Assembly: GCA_965278945.1 (NCBI GenBank)
Contig: OZ257128.1
Coordinates: forward strand, 2,046,001 to 2,110,000
Reading direction: 5' to 3'
Source of the DNA: UBA10649 sp965278945
Lineage (GTDB): Bacteria > Actinomycetota > Actinomycetes > S36-B12
Length of the DNA: 64,000 bases
Shown: piece after piece, positions 34,651 through 45,565 of the stretch
Layout of the letters: each line of letters starts with the position of its first letter
How positions within the stretch are numbered: the first letter of the stretch is position 1
The notes under the pieces: generated by a model
What the model saw: the letters and a program-made list of their open reading frames with translations, nothing else
Told to the model about the DNA's origin: nothing
Database searches by the model: none
Position numbers and translations under genes: made by a program

Positions 34651-35739
34651 ATGAGGGGCACGAGGGCGACCTCGCCTGCGCCCATTCACGTCCCCGTCCT
34701 CGAGTTCGAGGCGGACCGCGCTGTTCACCGCGACAACGTTCGCATCGCCGTGGCGGCGAGCGAGTACCCGCGGACCTGCACCCTCGGCGGCGCCGTGCTC
34801 GTCTTCTTCACGGTGCTGACGATCATCGCCACGCAACTGCTCGACGCATCGAAGCACACCCCCGGCGTCTACCTCACCTACCTGTGCATGGCGGTCGTGC
34901 TGTTCACCGGTGGCCGGGTCCTGAACACGAACACCGTCCCGCAGCGTGCTCGACCGTGGGTCTTCGCTCTCGTCGGCACGCTCATGGGCGTCGGACTCGC
35001 CGTGAACGTTGCGCTCGTCACCGAGCCCTACTCGTATGCCATCTACTTCCTCCTCCTGTGCATCTGCGGTGGCGCGATCCTCGCGTGGCGTCCGTACATC
35101 GTGTTCGCGATCGCCGTCACAGGGATCGGACTCGTGACGCTGCGCGTGTGGCCCGTCGGTCCCACGATCAACTGGCTCATGCTGACCCTCGGAGCGGTCG
35201 CGGTGGGCGCGGTGCTGCTCAACGTCCGCCTGCGCACGGTGTTCGAACTCGCGGACGCCACCGCGGAGACTCAGCACCTCGCCGACTCAGACCAGCTCAC
35301 CGGCCTGCTCAACCGCCACGGCCTGATGAAGCGGATCGACGGACTGTGGTCGACCGCGATCCGTCTTGATCAGTCGCTGTTCGTGGTGTTCGTGGACATT
35401 CAGGGCCTCAAGCGGGCCAACGACGACCACGGGCACGAGTTCGGCGACAAGGCGATCCGGTCAGCTGCACGCGCGGTCGTCAAGTCGGTCCGCGCCGGCG
35501 ACCTCGTCGCGCGCTGGGGCGGTGACGAGATCGTCGTCATCGGCATGGGCCAGATGCCGGACGCGCACGCCTTCAACGAGCGCCTCCAGGCGCAGACAGA
35601 GTGGACCGCCGAGGACCGGGCGAAATGGGACGGAGAGCTGAGCGTGGGCTTTGCTTCCGGTCCGCCAGCCGCCGAGACCGTCGACAGCATCATCGGGCGT
35701 GCGGACAAGGACATGTACAGGCGGCGTCAGGCCCAATAG
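34651..35739 (+). CDS. Membrane GGDEF-family protein with altered A-site (GGDEI)
   Basis: 362 aa, paralogue of the preceding gene: ILAWRPYIVF in the membrane part, SDQLTGLLNRHG, FVDIQGLKRANDDHGHEFGD, and ARWGGDEI in the GGDEF domain, with RxxD (RAGD) five residues before it. About six helices. The ATG at 34651 follows a GGGGG ribosome-site-like run; an in-frame extension runs back into the preceding gene and is rejected. The two genes are 70 bp apart. Confidence 0.9.
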   Translation: MRGTRATSPAPIHVPVLEFEADRAVHRDNVRIAVAASEYPRTCTLGGAVLVFFTVLTIIATQLLDASKHTPGVYLTYLCMAVVLFTGGRVLNTNTVPQRARPWVFALVGTLMGVGLAVNVALVTEPYSYAIYFLLLCICGGAILAWRPYIVFAIAVTGIGLVTLRVWPVGPTINWLMLTLGAVAVGAVLLNVRLRTVFELADATAETQHLADSDQLTGLLNRHGLMKRIDGLWSTAIRLDQSLFVVFVDIQGLKRANDDHGHEFGDKAIRSAARAVVKSVRAGDLVARWGGDEIVVIGMGQMPDAHAFNERLQAQTEWTAEDRAKWDGELSVGFASGPPAAETVDSIIGRADKDMYRRRQAQ

Positions 35740-35841
35740 CTCCGCGCCGTCGTGCCGAAGTAGCCGAGAAGGGCGCCGACCGGCAATACTGAGATGACAG
35801 GCCGCGTCGGTGGCGCGGTCAGGCTCTCAGCGGAGGAACCC

Positions 35842-36408
35842 ATGGCCGGCATCATCATTCTCGTCGTCATCGTAGTGCTTCTCATCATCCTTGCCCTGTT
35901 CGTCGTCTCCCAGTTCAACAAGTTGCGTCGGCTCGACGTGGCTGCGCAGGGTGCCTGGGCCGGAATCGACACTCTGCTGGCCAAGCGAGCCGACCTCGTC
36001 CCGAACCTCGTCGAGACCGTCAGGGGCGCCGCAGACTTCGAGCGCGGCACCATGGAGGACGTCACCAAGGCTCGCGCCTCGATGGCGGGAGCGAACACCG
36101 TCGCCGAGACCGCCGCTGCCGACAACATGCTGACCCAGGCCCTCGGGCGCCTGTTCGCGGTCGCGGAGGCGTACCCGCAGCTGACCGCGACGCAGAACTT
36201 CCGCGACCTTCAGGCTCAGCTCACCTCAATCGAAGGCGAGCTGCAGTTCGCTCGCCAGTACTACAACGACTCGGTCGTCACCTTGAACACCACGATCATC
36301 ACCATCCCGGCAATGTGGTTCGTCGGGATGGCGAAGGTCAAGGAGCGCGAGATGTACGCCGAGCCCGACGCGGGCCGTCGCTCTGCTCCGACCGTCAACT
36401 TCGGCTGA
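35842..36408 (+). CDS. LemA family protein
   Basis: 188 aa. One N-terminal helix (about 2-24), then the LemA core: NKLRRLDVAAQGAWAGIDTLLAKRADLVPNLVE, AVAEAYPQLTATQNFRDLQAQL, IEGELQFARQYYNDSV and a final helix. LemA proteins are membrane-anchored helical bundles of unclear role, commonly next to DUF2207 or TPM-domain proteins, as here. GGAGGAA precedes the ATG at 35842. Confidence 0.93.
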   Translation: MAGIIILVVIVVLLIILALFVVSQFNKLRRLDVAAQGAWAGIDTLLAKRADLVPNLVETVRGAADFERGTMEDVTKARASMAGANTVAETAAADNMLTQALGRLFAVAEAYPQLTATQNFRDLQAQLTSIEGELQFARQYYNDSVVTLNTTIITIPAMWFVGMAKVKEREMYAEPDAGRRSAPTVNFG

Positions 36409-36421
36409 CGGGCCTTCGCAT

Positions 36422-38172
<1,751 letters not shown>

Positions 38173-38179
<7 letters not shown>

Positions 38180-38937
38180 CCAACACCGTGGTGACTGACG
38201 GCCCCGCCGCGCGAGCGGTGGGGCTGACCAAGACGTACGGCTTCGGCGACACCCAGGTCGTCGCCCTCGACGACGTCACAGTGGAGTTCCAGCGCGGCCG
38301 GTTCACCGCGATCATGGGCCCGTCCGGATCGGGAAAGTCGACGCTGATGCATGTCAGTGCCGGCCTGGACTCTGCGACGTCAGGCAAGGTGTTCATCGGT
38401 GACGTCGACCTGACGACGTTGAAGGACAACGAGCTCACGCGTCTGCGCCGTGATGCTGTCGGCTTCGTGTTCCAGGCCTTCAATCTCGTCCCGACGCTGA
38501 CCGCCTTGGAGAACATCACACTGCCGATGGACATCGCCGGCAAGAAGATCGACAAGGACTGGGTCGACAACGTGATCGACACGATCGGGCTTCGCGATCG
38601 CCTCAAGAACCGGCCAAACCAGCTCTCCGGAGGCCAGCAGCAGCGCGTTGCAGCGGCACGTGCACTCGCAAGCCGGCCGCAGATCATCTTCGCCGACGAG
38701 CCCACGGGCAATCTCGACTCCCGCGCCGGCGCAGAGGTGCTCTCGTTCCTGCGCCGCAGCGTCGACGAGTTCGGCCAGACCATCGTCATGGTCACGCACG
38801 ATCCGACGGCGGCCTCGTATGCCGATCACGTGCTCTTCCTCGCCGACGGCCGCATCGTCGACACGATGGACAACCCGACCGCCGACGCCGTCCTCGACAG
38901 GATGAAGGGCTTCGACGGCAAGGGTCGGAGGTCGTAG
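38173..38937 (+). CDS. ABC transporter ATP-binding protein (MacB/LolD type)
   Basis: 254 aa. Walker A GPSGSGKST, Q loop QAFNLVPTLTALEN, signature LSGGQQQR, Walker B IIFADEPTGNLD, and His switch VTHDPTAA. This is the ATPase for the FtsX-type permease that follows 4 bp later. The start is GTG at 38173 or, equally likely, GTG at 38176 (a four-base overlap with the DUF2207 stop). Confidence 0.95.
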
Positions 38938-38941
38938 CCGC

Positions 38942-41479
38942 ATGCTGCGCACCGCCTGGCGCAGCCTGCACCACCACAAGCTTCGCCTGGTCCTCTCGGG
39001 CATCGCGATCGTCCTGGGCGTGGGGTTCGTCGTCGGGACGCTGATCTTCACCGACACCCTCAACCGCACATTCACCGACCTGTTCGCCAACACGACGACA
39101 GACGTCGTCGTCGTGCCGACCGAGACGGTCGAGTCCGAGGGGTTCGCGGGCACCGTCGCGACACTGCCCGCATCGATGCTCGACACGGTGCGATCGGTGT
39201 CTGGCGTGGCCAAGGCGGGCGGGCAGATCCTCGTCGACGGGGTCACGATCGTTGATCCCGCCGGCGAGCAGGTCGGCACTCCCGGGGCTCCGCAGTTCGG
39301 CAGCAACTGGGAGGACGACGAGGAGCTCACACCGTTCCGGCTCGAGTCCGGCCGTGGACCGACCGCCGACGGCGAGGTGGCCATCGACTCCGTCTCGGCG
39401 ACGAAGACCGGGTACCAGGTCGGCGACACCATCGCGCTGATCAACCCCGAGGGCTCAACGCAGGCAACGCTCGTCGGCATCTTCCGCTACGGGACGTCCG
39501 GCAACCTCGCCGGCGCGACGATCGCCGCCTTCGACACCGAGTACGCCCAGCAGATCCTCCTCGGCGGCCAGTCTGCATTCACCGAGATCGACGCGGTCGC
39601 GGCCGAGGGCGTCTCGCAGGACACCCTCGCGGCATCCGTTCGCGACGCGGTCGGCGCAGACGCGACGGTGCGTACCGGTCAGGAGGCCGCCGACAAGGCG
39701 ACCCAGGACATCACCGACGGCCTCGCGTTCATCAACATCTTCCTGCTCGTGTTCGCGGGCATAGCCCTGTTCGTCGGCACCTTCATCATCCTCAACACCT
39801 TCTCGATGCTGGTCGCCCAGCGCAGCCGGGAACTCGCCCTGCTCCGGGCGGTGGGCGCGACGCGCGGGCAGATCCTGCGATCCCTGGTCGCTGAGTCATT
39901 CCTCGTCGGCCTGATCGGTTCCGTGCTCGGACTCGGCCTCGGTGTGGCCGTTGCCTACGGGCTGGAAGGACTGTTCCGCGCGATAGGTGCCGACATCCCC
40001 ACGAACGGACTGCTCGTGTCGGCGCGAACGATCATCGTGGGAATTGTCATCGGCGTTCTCGTCACGGTGATCGCGGCGCTCGCCCCGGCTCTTCGCGCGT
40101 CACGGATTCCACCCATGGCCGCCCTGCGCGAGGACGTGTCACTGCCCGCACGATCGCTGCGCGTACGGGCCATCGCGGGCGGCATCCTGCTGCTGGCCGG
40201 GCTCGCCTCGATGACGGCTGGCGCAGCAGCGGGGGGCGGGTCAGGCTCTCAGCTCGTGGGCCTCGGCGTAGTTGCCGCACTGATCGGCGCGATCGTCGTG
40301 AGCCCGGCCATTTCCGGACCCATGGTGCGCACTCTCGGGTTCGCCTTCCCACGCCTGTTCGGCACCGTCGGACGACTCGCGGTCGACAACGCCGAGCGGC
40401 AGCCGCGGCGCACCGCGGCGACAGCGTCGGCGCTCATGATCGGCCTCGCGCTCGTCAGCGCGCTCACGATCTTCGCGTCGTCGGCCAACGCCTCGATCAC
40501 CAGCGTGATCGATCGCGTGCTCGGCGCCGACTTCCTGGTGTCGACCCAGACCCAGCGACCGTTCCCCGAGCAGATCGCCACGACCGTCGCCGAGGTGCCC
40601 GGCGTAGCCACGGTGTCCGCGGTCAAGCTCGTGCCCGGCGAAGTCAACGGCGAGGGCACCGCGATCGTCGGCGTGGATCAGTCGACTCTCGGCAGCATGC
40701 TCTCGCTCACGTTCACCTCGGGTTCGCTCGAGTCGCTGTCGGGCAACTCGATGGTGATCGCCGACCAGACCGCGACCGACGCCGGGATCGTGCTCGGCGA
40801 CACGGTGACGGTCCGGCTTCCGACAGACCCCGCGGGAACTGAGTACACGATCACCGGGGTCTACGAGGCGGCCGGCGTGTTCAGCGGGTACGTCGTCAGC
40901 AGCGAGGCGCTGCGAGCCTCCGGCATGGACATCGGCGACGCCACCGTCTACATCAAGGCCGCCCCGGACGCCGATCTGTCCCAGCTGGAGACCGCACTAA
41001 GCGATGCGCTGGCCGCCTACCCGACGGTCGAGGTGCAGAGCCAGGCGCAGTTCAAGGAGCAGATCAGCGCGAGCGTCAACCAGGTGCTGCTCATCATGAT
41101 CATGCTGCTGAGCCTGGCGATCTTCATCGCTGTACTCGGCATCGTCAACACTCTTGTCCTGTCGGTGATCGAGCGCACGCGCGAGATCGGCATGCTGCGC
41201 GCGATCGGCGCCCTGCGCCGGCAGATCCGCTCGATGGTCGTCCTCGAGGCGCTCATCATCGCGGTCTATGGAGCGATCGTCGGGCTCGTGCTCGGCATCT
41301 GGTTCGCGGTGGCGCTTCAACGGACCCTCGTCGAGCAGGGCATCGACGTGCTCGCGATCCCGTGGGCGAGCCTCGTGATCTTCCTCGCCATCGCCGGGAT
41401 CGTCGGCATCCTCGCGGCGCTGTGGCCGGCCTTCCGTGCCGGCCGGCTGAACGTCCTGCGCGCCATCAGCACCGAATAG
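38942..41479 (+). CDS. FtsX-like ABC permease (MacB-type, duplicated)
   Basis: 845 aa with two FtsX-like halves: a helix at about 17-38, an extracytoplasmic domain (about 40-250) and three helices (260-380), then a second set with a helix near 495-510, an extracytoplasmic domain and three helices at the C terminus. Recurrent words: ERTREIGMLRAIGA and QRSRELALLRAVGA. Such transporters move lipids, lipoproteins or peptides, or act as mechanotransmitters. The preceding LemA/DUF2207 genes may be part of the same envelope unit. Confidence 0.95.
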   Translation: MLRTAWRSLHHHKLRLVLSGIAIVLGVGFVVGTLIFTDTLNRTFTDLFANTTTDVVVVPTETVESEGFAGTVATLPASMLDTVRSVSGVAKAGGQILVDGVTIVDPAGEQVGTPGAPQFGSNWEDDEELTPFRLESGRGPTADGEVAIDSVSATKTGYQVGDTIALINPEGSTQATLVGIFRYGTSGNLAGATIAAFDTEYAQQILLGGQSAFTEIDAVAAEGVSQDTLAASVRDAVGADATVRTGQEAADKATQDITDGLAFINIFLLVFAGIALFVGTFIILNTFSMLVAQRSRELALLRAVGATRGQILRSLVAESFLVGLIGSVLGLGLGVAVAYGLEGLFRAIGADIPTNGLLVSARTIIVGIVIGVLVTVIAALAPALRASRIPPMAALREDVSLPARSLRVRAIAGGILLLAGLASMTAGAAAGGGSGSQLVGLGVVAALIGAIVVSPAISGPMVRTLGFAFPRLFGTVGRLAVDNAERQPRRTAATASALMIGLALVSALTIFASSANASITSVIDRVLGADFLVSTQTQRPFPEQIATTVAEVPGVATVSAVKLVPGEVNGEGTAIVGVDQSTLGSMLSLTFTSGSLESLSGNSMVIADQTATDAGIVLGDTVTVRLPTDPAGTEYTITGVYEAAGVFSGYVVSSEALRASGMDIGDATVYIKAAPDADLSQLETALSDALAAYPTVEVQSQAQFKEQISASVNQVLLIMIMLLSLAIFIAVLGIVNTLVLSVIERTREIGMLRAIGALRRQIRSMVVLEALIIAVYGAIVGLVLGIWFAVALQRTLVEQGIDVLAIPWASLVIFLAIAGIVGILAALWPAFRAGRLNVLRAISTE

Positions 41480-41493
41480 CCCCCAACCGCCCT

Positions 41494-41556
41494 CGTCGAT
41501 CTTGAGGTTGGCGTGGATTCGGCGTGCCGAAACCCACGCCAACCTCAAGGTCGACG
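41494..41556. terminator. 63-bp near-perfect palindrome between convergent genes
   Basis: Left arm 41494-41523 and right arm 41526-41556 pair across the loop gt with one mismatch and one unpaired base. The inner part TTCGGC-GT-GCCGAA is perfect. It lies 14 bp after the stop of the permease and 14 bp before the stop of the convergent glyoxalase-like gene, so it is likely a bidirectional terminator. The symmetry over 30 bp is more than termination needs. Confidence 0.75.
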
Positions 41557-41570
41557 GGTTACCAGCGGGG

Positions 41571-41945
41571 CTACTCCGCGGCGAAGGTGTGGTGGACGGC
41601 CTCAACGTTGTTGCCGTCGGGATCGCGGACGAACGCCCCGTAGTAGCCCGCGTGATACTCGGGCCACTCCTTCGGCTCGTGGAGGACCTCGGCGCCCAGC
41701 GCGACGGCTGCATCACGGAAGGCCACGACCGCCTCACGGCTCGGCGCCCGGAAGGCGATATGCGATTCGCGGAAGCCGTCGCCCGTGGTCTGCAGTCCGA
41801 TCCAGAAGTCGGGGAAATCCTTGCCGTAGCCGACGGCCTCGCCGAAATCCATGATCCGGGTGTTGCCCAGGGTTGCCAGCACCGCGTCGTAGAACGCGAC
41901 ACTTGCCTCCATGTCCTCGCACTGAATGCCCACGTGATCCAACAT
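41571..41945 (-). CDS. Glyoxalase/VOC-superfamily protein
   Basis: 124 aa, one VOC module pair. LDHVGIQCEDMEASVAFYDAVLATLG opens the first half and the second half ends RDPDGNNVEAVHH. The first metal-site His (DHV) and the final Glu (NNVEAV) are in the right places for a divalent metal, as in glyoxalase-type isomerases and bleomycin-resistance relatives. Substrate unknown. Confidence 0.88.
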   Translation of the reverse strand: MLDHVGIQCEDMEASVAFYDAVLATLGNTRIMDFGEAVGYGKDFPDFWIGLQTTGDGFRESHIAFRAPSREAVVAFRDAAVALGAEVLHEPKEWPEYHAGYYGAFVRDPDGNNVEAVHHTFAAE

Positions 41946-41974
41946 GCGGCAAGCCTGCCATGAAAGGCTCCACC

Positions 41975-42589
41975 ATGGGCTGGAAGCTCGCTCGCCAACT
42001 CGCGATCATCGCGCTGCTTGGCGCGGTTGCGGGAGGCCTCACCGGGCTGCTCGGCCGCCTGGCAATGCGCCTGCTGGCCGTGACGTCTCCCCCGATCGCG
42101 CAGGGCCGCCTGACCGACGATCTCGCTCGGGTCGGGGAGATCACGGTGGCCGGGACGGCCTTCATCGTGGTGCTGTGCGCGTTCGTGGGAGGGTTCGCCG
42201 CTCTGGGCTACCCACTGGTCCGGTTGGTCCTGCCGCTGACGCTCGCGGCGCGCATCCTCGGATTCGCGGTGCTAACCGGCCTCGTCGGCGGGTCAATCCT
42301 CGTGCACGATGACCCCTCGTTCGACTACACCATCCTCGAGCCCGCGGGGCTCGCGGTGACGCTCTTCGTCTGCGTTCCCGCCGCGTACGGAGCCATGGCA
42401 GCAGCACTCATCGAGAGGTACAGCCCGACCGGTGGCGCGCTGCCGTCAGGACGGGTCCTCGGACGTTCGGCCATGACCATCGGAATCGGGGTCTACGCGG
42501 TCTTGGCGTTGTGGGGCGGATACGGGCTCGTGAGCGACATAATCTCCCTCGCCATGGACACGCCATCGAACGCACCGGGGACGCTGTGA
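41975..42589 (+). CDS. Integral membrane protein, unknown family
   Basis: 204 aa, about five helices (6-27, 54-75, 80-102, 115-140 and 170-190). No family recognised. I chose the ATG at 41975 because AAAGG lies about 8 nt upstream; the ATG at 41960 is also possible. The last four bases overlap the FMO start (GTGA). Confidence 0.75.
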   Translation: MGWKLARQLAIIALLGAVAGGLTGLLGRLAMRLLAVTSPPIAQGRLTDDLARVGEITVAGTAFIVVLCAFVGGFAALGYPLVRLVLPLTLAARILGFAVLTGLVGGSILVHDDPSFDYTILEPAGLAVTLFVCVPAAYGAMAAALIERYSPTGGALPSGRVLGRSAMTIGIGVYAVLALWGGYGLVSDIISLAMDTPSNAPGTL

Positions 42590-43734
42590 CCGAGCCCTCA
42601 GTCACCGACGTTCCCGTCATCATCATCGGCGCGGGACCCGCGGGCCTTGCCGTCGGCGCGTGTCTCAAGCGCTCCGGAGTCCGAAGCATTCTGCTCGAGC
42701 GCGGCGAGAACGTCGGGTCGTCGTGGCGTCGCCACTACGACCGTCTCCACCTGCACACCGCTCGCCAGCACTCGGCCCTGCCGTTCATCCCGTTCCCACC
42801 GACGACACCCCGGTATGCCTCGCGGCAGCAGGTCGTCGACTACCTGGAGAACTACGCCACGCGCACTGCCTTGGACATCCGGTTCGGCCAGGAGGTCGTC
42901 TCGGCGAAGCGTGCGGCGGGTCGGTGGAGGGTGACGACGAAGGACAGCACCTACGAGTCGTCATACCTCGTCGTCGCAGCAGGCAACATCCGCGAGCCGA
43001 ACCTGCCCACCTATCCCGGACAGGACGACTTCGCCGGAGAGGTCATTCACAGTTCGCAGTACCGGAACGGCAGCGCGTTCGCGGGAAAGTCCGCAGTGGT
43101 CGTTGGCTTCGGCAACTCCGGCGGCGAGATCGCCATCGACCTCCATGACAGCGGGGCACGCACCACGATGTCCGTCCGCAGCGCCGTCAACGTCATCCCG
43201 CGCGAGCTGTTCGGCCTGCCAATCTTGTCTATCGGCATCGCGCAGCAGCGCACGCCTGCACGCATCTCCGATCGGCTCAACGCGCCGATCCTGCGTGCCG
43301 TCATCGGAGACTTCACCAAGCACGGCCTGCGGAAACTGCCCTACGGACCTGCCACGCAGATCCGCAAGCACCACACCATCCCTCTCATCGACATCGGCAC
43401 GATCGACCTCATCAAGAGCGGCGCGATCACCGTGCGTCCCGGGATCGAGACCTTCACCAAGACGGGCGTGACGTTCACCGACGGAACGCACCTCGACGCC
43501 GACGTTGTCGTGCTCGCTACCGGCTACCGGCCGAGGGTCGACACGTTCATCGACGCGCGCGCGTCGTACGACGAGAACGGGACACCGCTGATCTCCGGCC
43601 ACGAAGCTGGCGTTCCCGGGCTGTACTACTGCGGCTACTACGTGTCGCCAACCGGCATGCTGCGGGAGATCGGCATCGAGGCCCGGCGCATCGCGGAGTC
43701 CATCGTCACGACCGCGCCTTCGCGTCCTGCCTAG
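42586..43734 (+). CDS. Flavin-containing monooxygenase, YUCCA-like
   Basis: 382 aa. FAD motif IIGAGPAGLAVG near the N terminus, second NADPH motif VVGFGNSGGEIAIDL, FMO signature F-x-G-x3-H-x3-Y (FAGEVIHSSQY) and the ATGYRP motif. Such enzymes N- or S-oxidise soft nucleophiles or, as in plant YUCCA, convert indole-3-pyruvate to auxin. Auxin synthesis is possible but not testable here. GTG start coupled to the membrane protein (GTGA). Confidence 0.92.
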   Translation: MTEPSVTDVPVIIIGAGPAGLAVGACLKRSGVRSILLERGENVGSSWRRHYDRLHLHTARQHSALPFIPFPPTTPRYASRQQVVDYLENYATRTALDIRFGQEVVSAKRAAGRWRVTTKDSTYESSYLVVAAGNIREPNLPTYPGQDDFAGEVIHSSQYRNGSAFAGKSAVVVGFGNSGGEIAIDLHDSGARTTMSVRSAVNVIPRELFGLPILSIGIAQQRTPARISDRLNAPILRAVIGDFTKHGLRKLPYGPATQIRKHHTIPLIDIGTIDLIKSGAITVRPGIETFTKTGVTFTDGTHLDADVVVLATGYRPRVDTFIDARASYDENGTPLISGHEAGVPGLYYCGYYVSPTGMLREIGIEARRIAESIVTTAPSRPA

Positions 43735-43741
43735 CTGCGAT

Positions 43742-44236
43742 CTACGAGATCGCGTCGACCAACGCCGTCGCGAGCTCCGTGGCCTGCTCGGGGCTCACGA
43801 CGCCCGTGACCCCGATGTAGTAGTCGCCGGCGAGGGCGACCACCTGGTTGATGCCTTCGCCGTAGGAGGCCAGGATCGCCTCGTCACCGACTCCGGTGAG
43901 CTCCTGCGTCGTCGCCCCGGTGGCAGGATCCTTGACGGCGCTGACCGACTGCTCGTAGTTCGCCGCGACCTCCACCTCGAAGAACAGCCCCGCCGCGTAG
44001 AGGCAGACCTTGCGCACGTCGGGATCCTCGGTGGTCATCTGGGAAGCACCGGGATCAAAGCCGACGATCGGCTCGATCGTGTCCGCAACCGAGAGCAAAT
44101 CGCACGGGTCGGGGACGCCGCTGGCGCCCGCTGCCGAGCTTGACGATGCGCCCGAGTCCCCTCCGCATGCGGTGACCAACGACACGGCCATCAGCAGCGC
44201 GCTCGTGGCCGCCAAGAGTCGTGCGGTCGCGCGCAA
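43742..44236 (-). CDS. DUF3558-like secreted lipoprotein
   Basis: 164 aa. I start it at a TTG (44236) with GGAGG 5 nt upstream, which yields a normal lipoprotein signal (about 23 residues, SLVTAC lipobox). The longer ATG frame from 44329 would add 31 residues before it. Mature part: Ser-rich linker, then PDPCDLLSVADTIEPIVGF and KVCLYAA, with two cysteines as in DUF3558 lipoproteins of mycobacteria. Function unknown. Confidence 0.75.
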   Translation of the reverse strand: MRATARLLAATSALLMAVSLVTACGGDSGASSSSAAGASGVPDPCDLLSVADTIEPIVGFDPGASQMTTEDPDVRKVCLYAAGLFFEVEVAANYEQSVSAVKDPATGATTQELTGVGDEAILASYGEGINQVVALAGDYYIGVTGVVSPEQATELATALVDAIS

Positions 44237-44312
44237 CGTTGCCTCCAATGGCTTACGGACAGACAGCCGCCACCGTCCGAACTCGATGCTAACCCGCACG
44301 CCGCGGAGAACA

Positions 44313-44669
44313 ATGGACCGCATGGACAAGCAGACGCTGCTCGCCTACTGCCTTGCGAAGCCGGGAGCATGGGCAGACACCCCATGGGAGAACGACGTCG
44401 TGGCCAAGGTCGGGGCCAAGATCTTCGCTTTCACCGGCGGCGACGGAGTCGGGCTCAAGTGCGGAACGCGCGACGAGGCCGACGAGTGGCTAGCGCAGTA
44501 TCCCGACGACGCCTCCGTCATGCCCTACATCGGAAGGTCAGGCTGGAACTCGCTACGCATCGACGGCGCCATCCCCGACGACGAGATCTACGACGCGATC
44601 GACGGGTCCTACGACTACGTGGTGAGCAGGCTGCCCAAGCGAGATCGGCCCGCCGCGCCGCCTGCCTGA
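44313..44669 (+). CDS. MmcQ/YjbR family DNA-binding-like protein
   Basis: 118 aa. LAYCLAKPGAWADTPWENDVVAKVGAKIFAF, GLKCGTRDEADEW and WNSLRIDGAIPDDEIYDAIDGSYDYVVSRLPK match the MmcQ/YjbR fold, a CyaY-like fold with a proposed nucleic-acid-binding role. ATG at 44313 with GGAG close upstream; 44322 is an alternative start. Confidence 0.85.
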   Translation: MDRMDKQTLLAYCLAKPGAWADTPWENDVVAKVGAKIFAFTGGDGVGLKCGTRDEADEWLAQYPDDASVMPYIGRSGWNSLRIDGAIPDDEIYDAIDGSYDYVVSRLPKRDRPAAPPA

Positions 44670-44689
44670 GCTCACGGTTGAATGGCGGC

Positions 44690-45562
44690 ATGACCGACTC
44701 CCCCGCAGCCGCCTCCGGAACATTCACCCTCGGCGCCGCCTCGAGCGACCCGATGACTGTCCGCCGACTCGGATTCGGAGCGATGCGCATCACCGGCGCC
44801 GGCATCTGGGGAGACCCGCCGGATCGTTCGATCGCGATCGACGTGCTGCGCGAGGCTGTTAGCCAGGGCGTCGACTTCATCGACACGGCCGACTCCTACG
44901 GTCCGGCCACCAGCGAAGAGCTCATCCGCGAGGCGCTGTTCCCGTACGAGGGTCTGATCATCGCAACCAAGGGCGGACTGACGAGGCAGGGACCGGACCG
45001 CTGGTCGCCCGTCGGACGACCGGACTACCTCAGGCAGGCCCTGCACATGTCGCTGCGCCGGCTCGGCGTCGATCGCATCGACTTGTGGCAGCTCCACCGC
45101 ATCGATCCGCTCGTGCCCGCCGACGAGCAGTTCGGAGCCATTCGCGAGTTCGTCGACGAGGGCCTCGTGCGGCATGTCGGCATCTCCGAGGTCACGGTCG
45201 ACGAGCTGGCCACGGCTCAGCGGATCATCGACGTCGTCAGCGTGCAGAACCTCTACAACGCCGGTGACCGGTCGAGCGAGGCGCTCCTGGATCACTGCAC
45301 CATGCATGACATCGGGTTCATCCCGTGGTTCCCACTGGGCAACCGCGCGCTGCTGGCGCCCAACGGCGCCGTCGCGCGCGTCGCTGCAGAGGCCGGATGC
45401 ACGCCAGCCCAGGCCGCACTCGCCTGGCTCCTGCAGCGCTCGCCGGTGACACTGCCGATCCCGGGTACCGGATCCGTCGACCACCTCGTCGAGAACTGCG
45501 GCGCGGGTCCTGTCCGTCTCACGCCGGATCAGGTCGCGACGATCGACGCCATCGCGGCCTAG
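44690..45562 (+). CDS. Aldo/keto reductase
   Basis: 290 aa TIM-barrel NADPH reductase. The catalytic tetrad is visible: Asp and Tyr in IDTADSYGP, Lys in IATKGG and His in WQLHRIDP. C-terminal PIPGTGSVDHLVEN contacts NADPH. Substrate unknown; close in pattern to AKR families acting on sugar or polyketide aldehydes. Starts 20 bp after the MmcQ-like gene. Confidence 0.93.
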   Translation: MTDSPAAASGTFTLGAASSDPMTVRRLGFGAMRITGAGIWGDPPDRSIAIDVLREAVSQGVDFIDTADSYGPATSEELIREALFPYEGLIIATKGGLTRQGPDRWSPVGRPDYLRQALHMSLRRLGVDRIDLWQLHRIDPLVPADEQFGAIREFVDEGLVRHVGISEVTVDELATAQRIIDVVSVQNLYNAGDRSSEALLDHCTMHDIGFIPWFPLGNRALLAPNGAVARVAAEAGCTPAQAALAWLLQRSPVTLPIPGTGSVDHLVENCGAGPVRLTPDQVATIDAIAA

Positions 45563-45565
45563 CGG

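Noticed and set aside
43742..44329. Long ATG start for the DUF3558-like lipoprotein
   Set aside because: The TTG start at 44236 has a GGAGG site and gives a normal signal; the long form puts the lipobox about 54 residues in.
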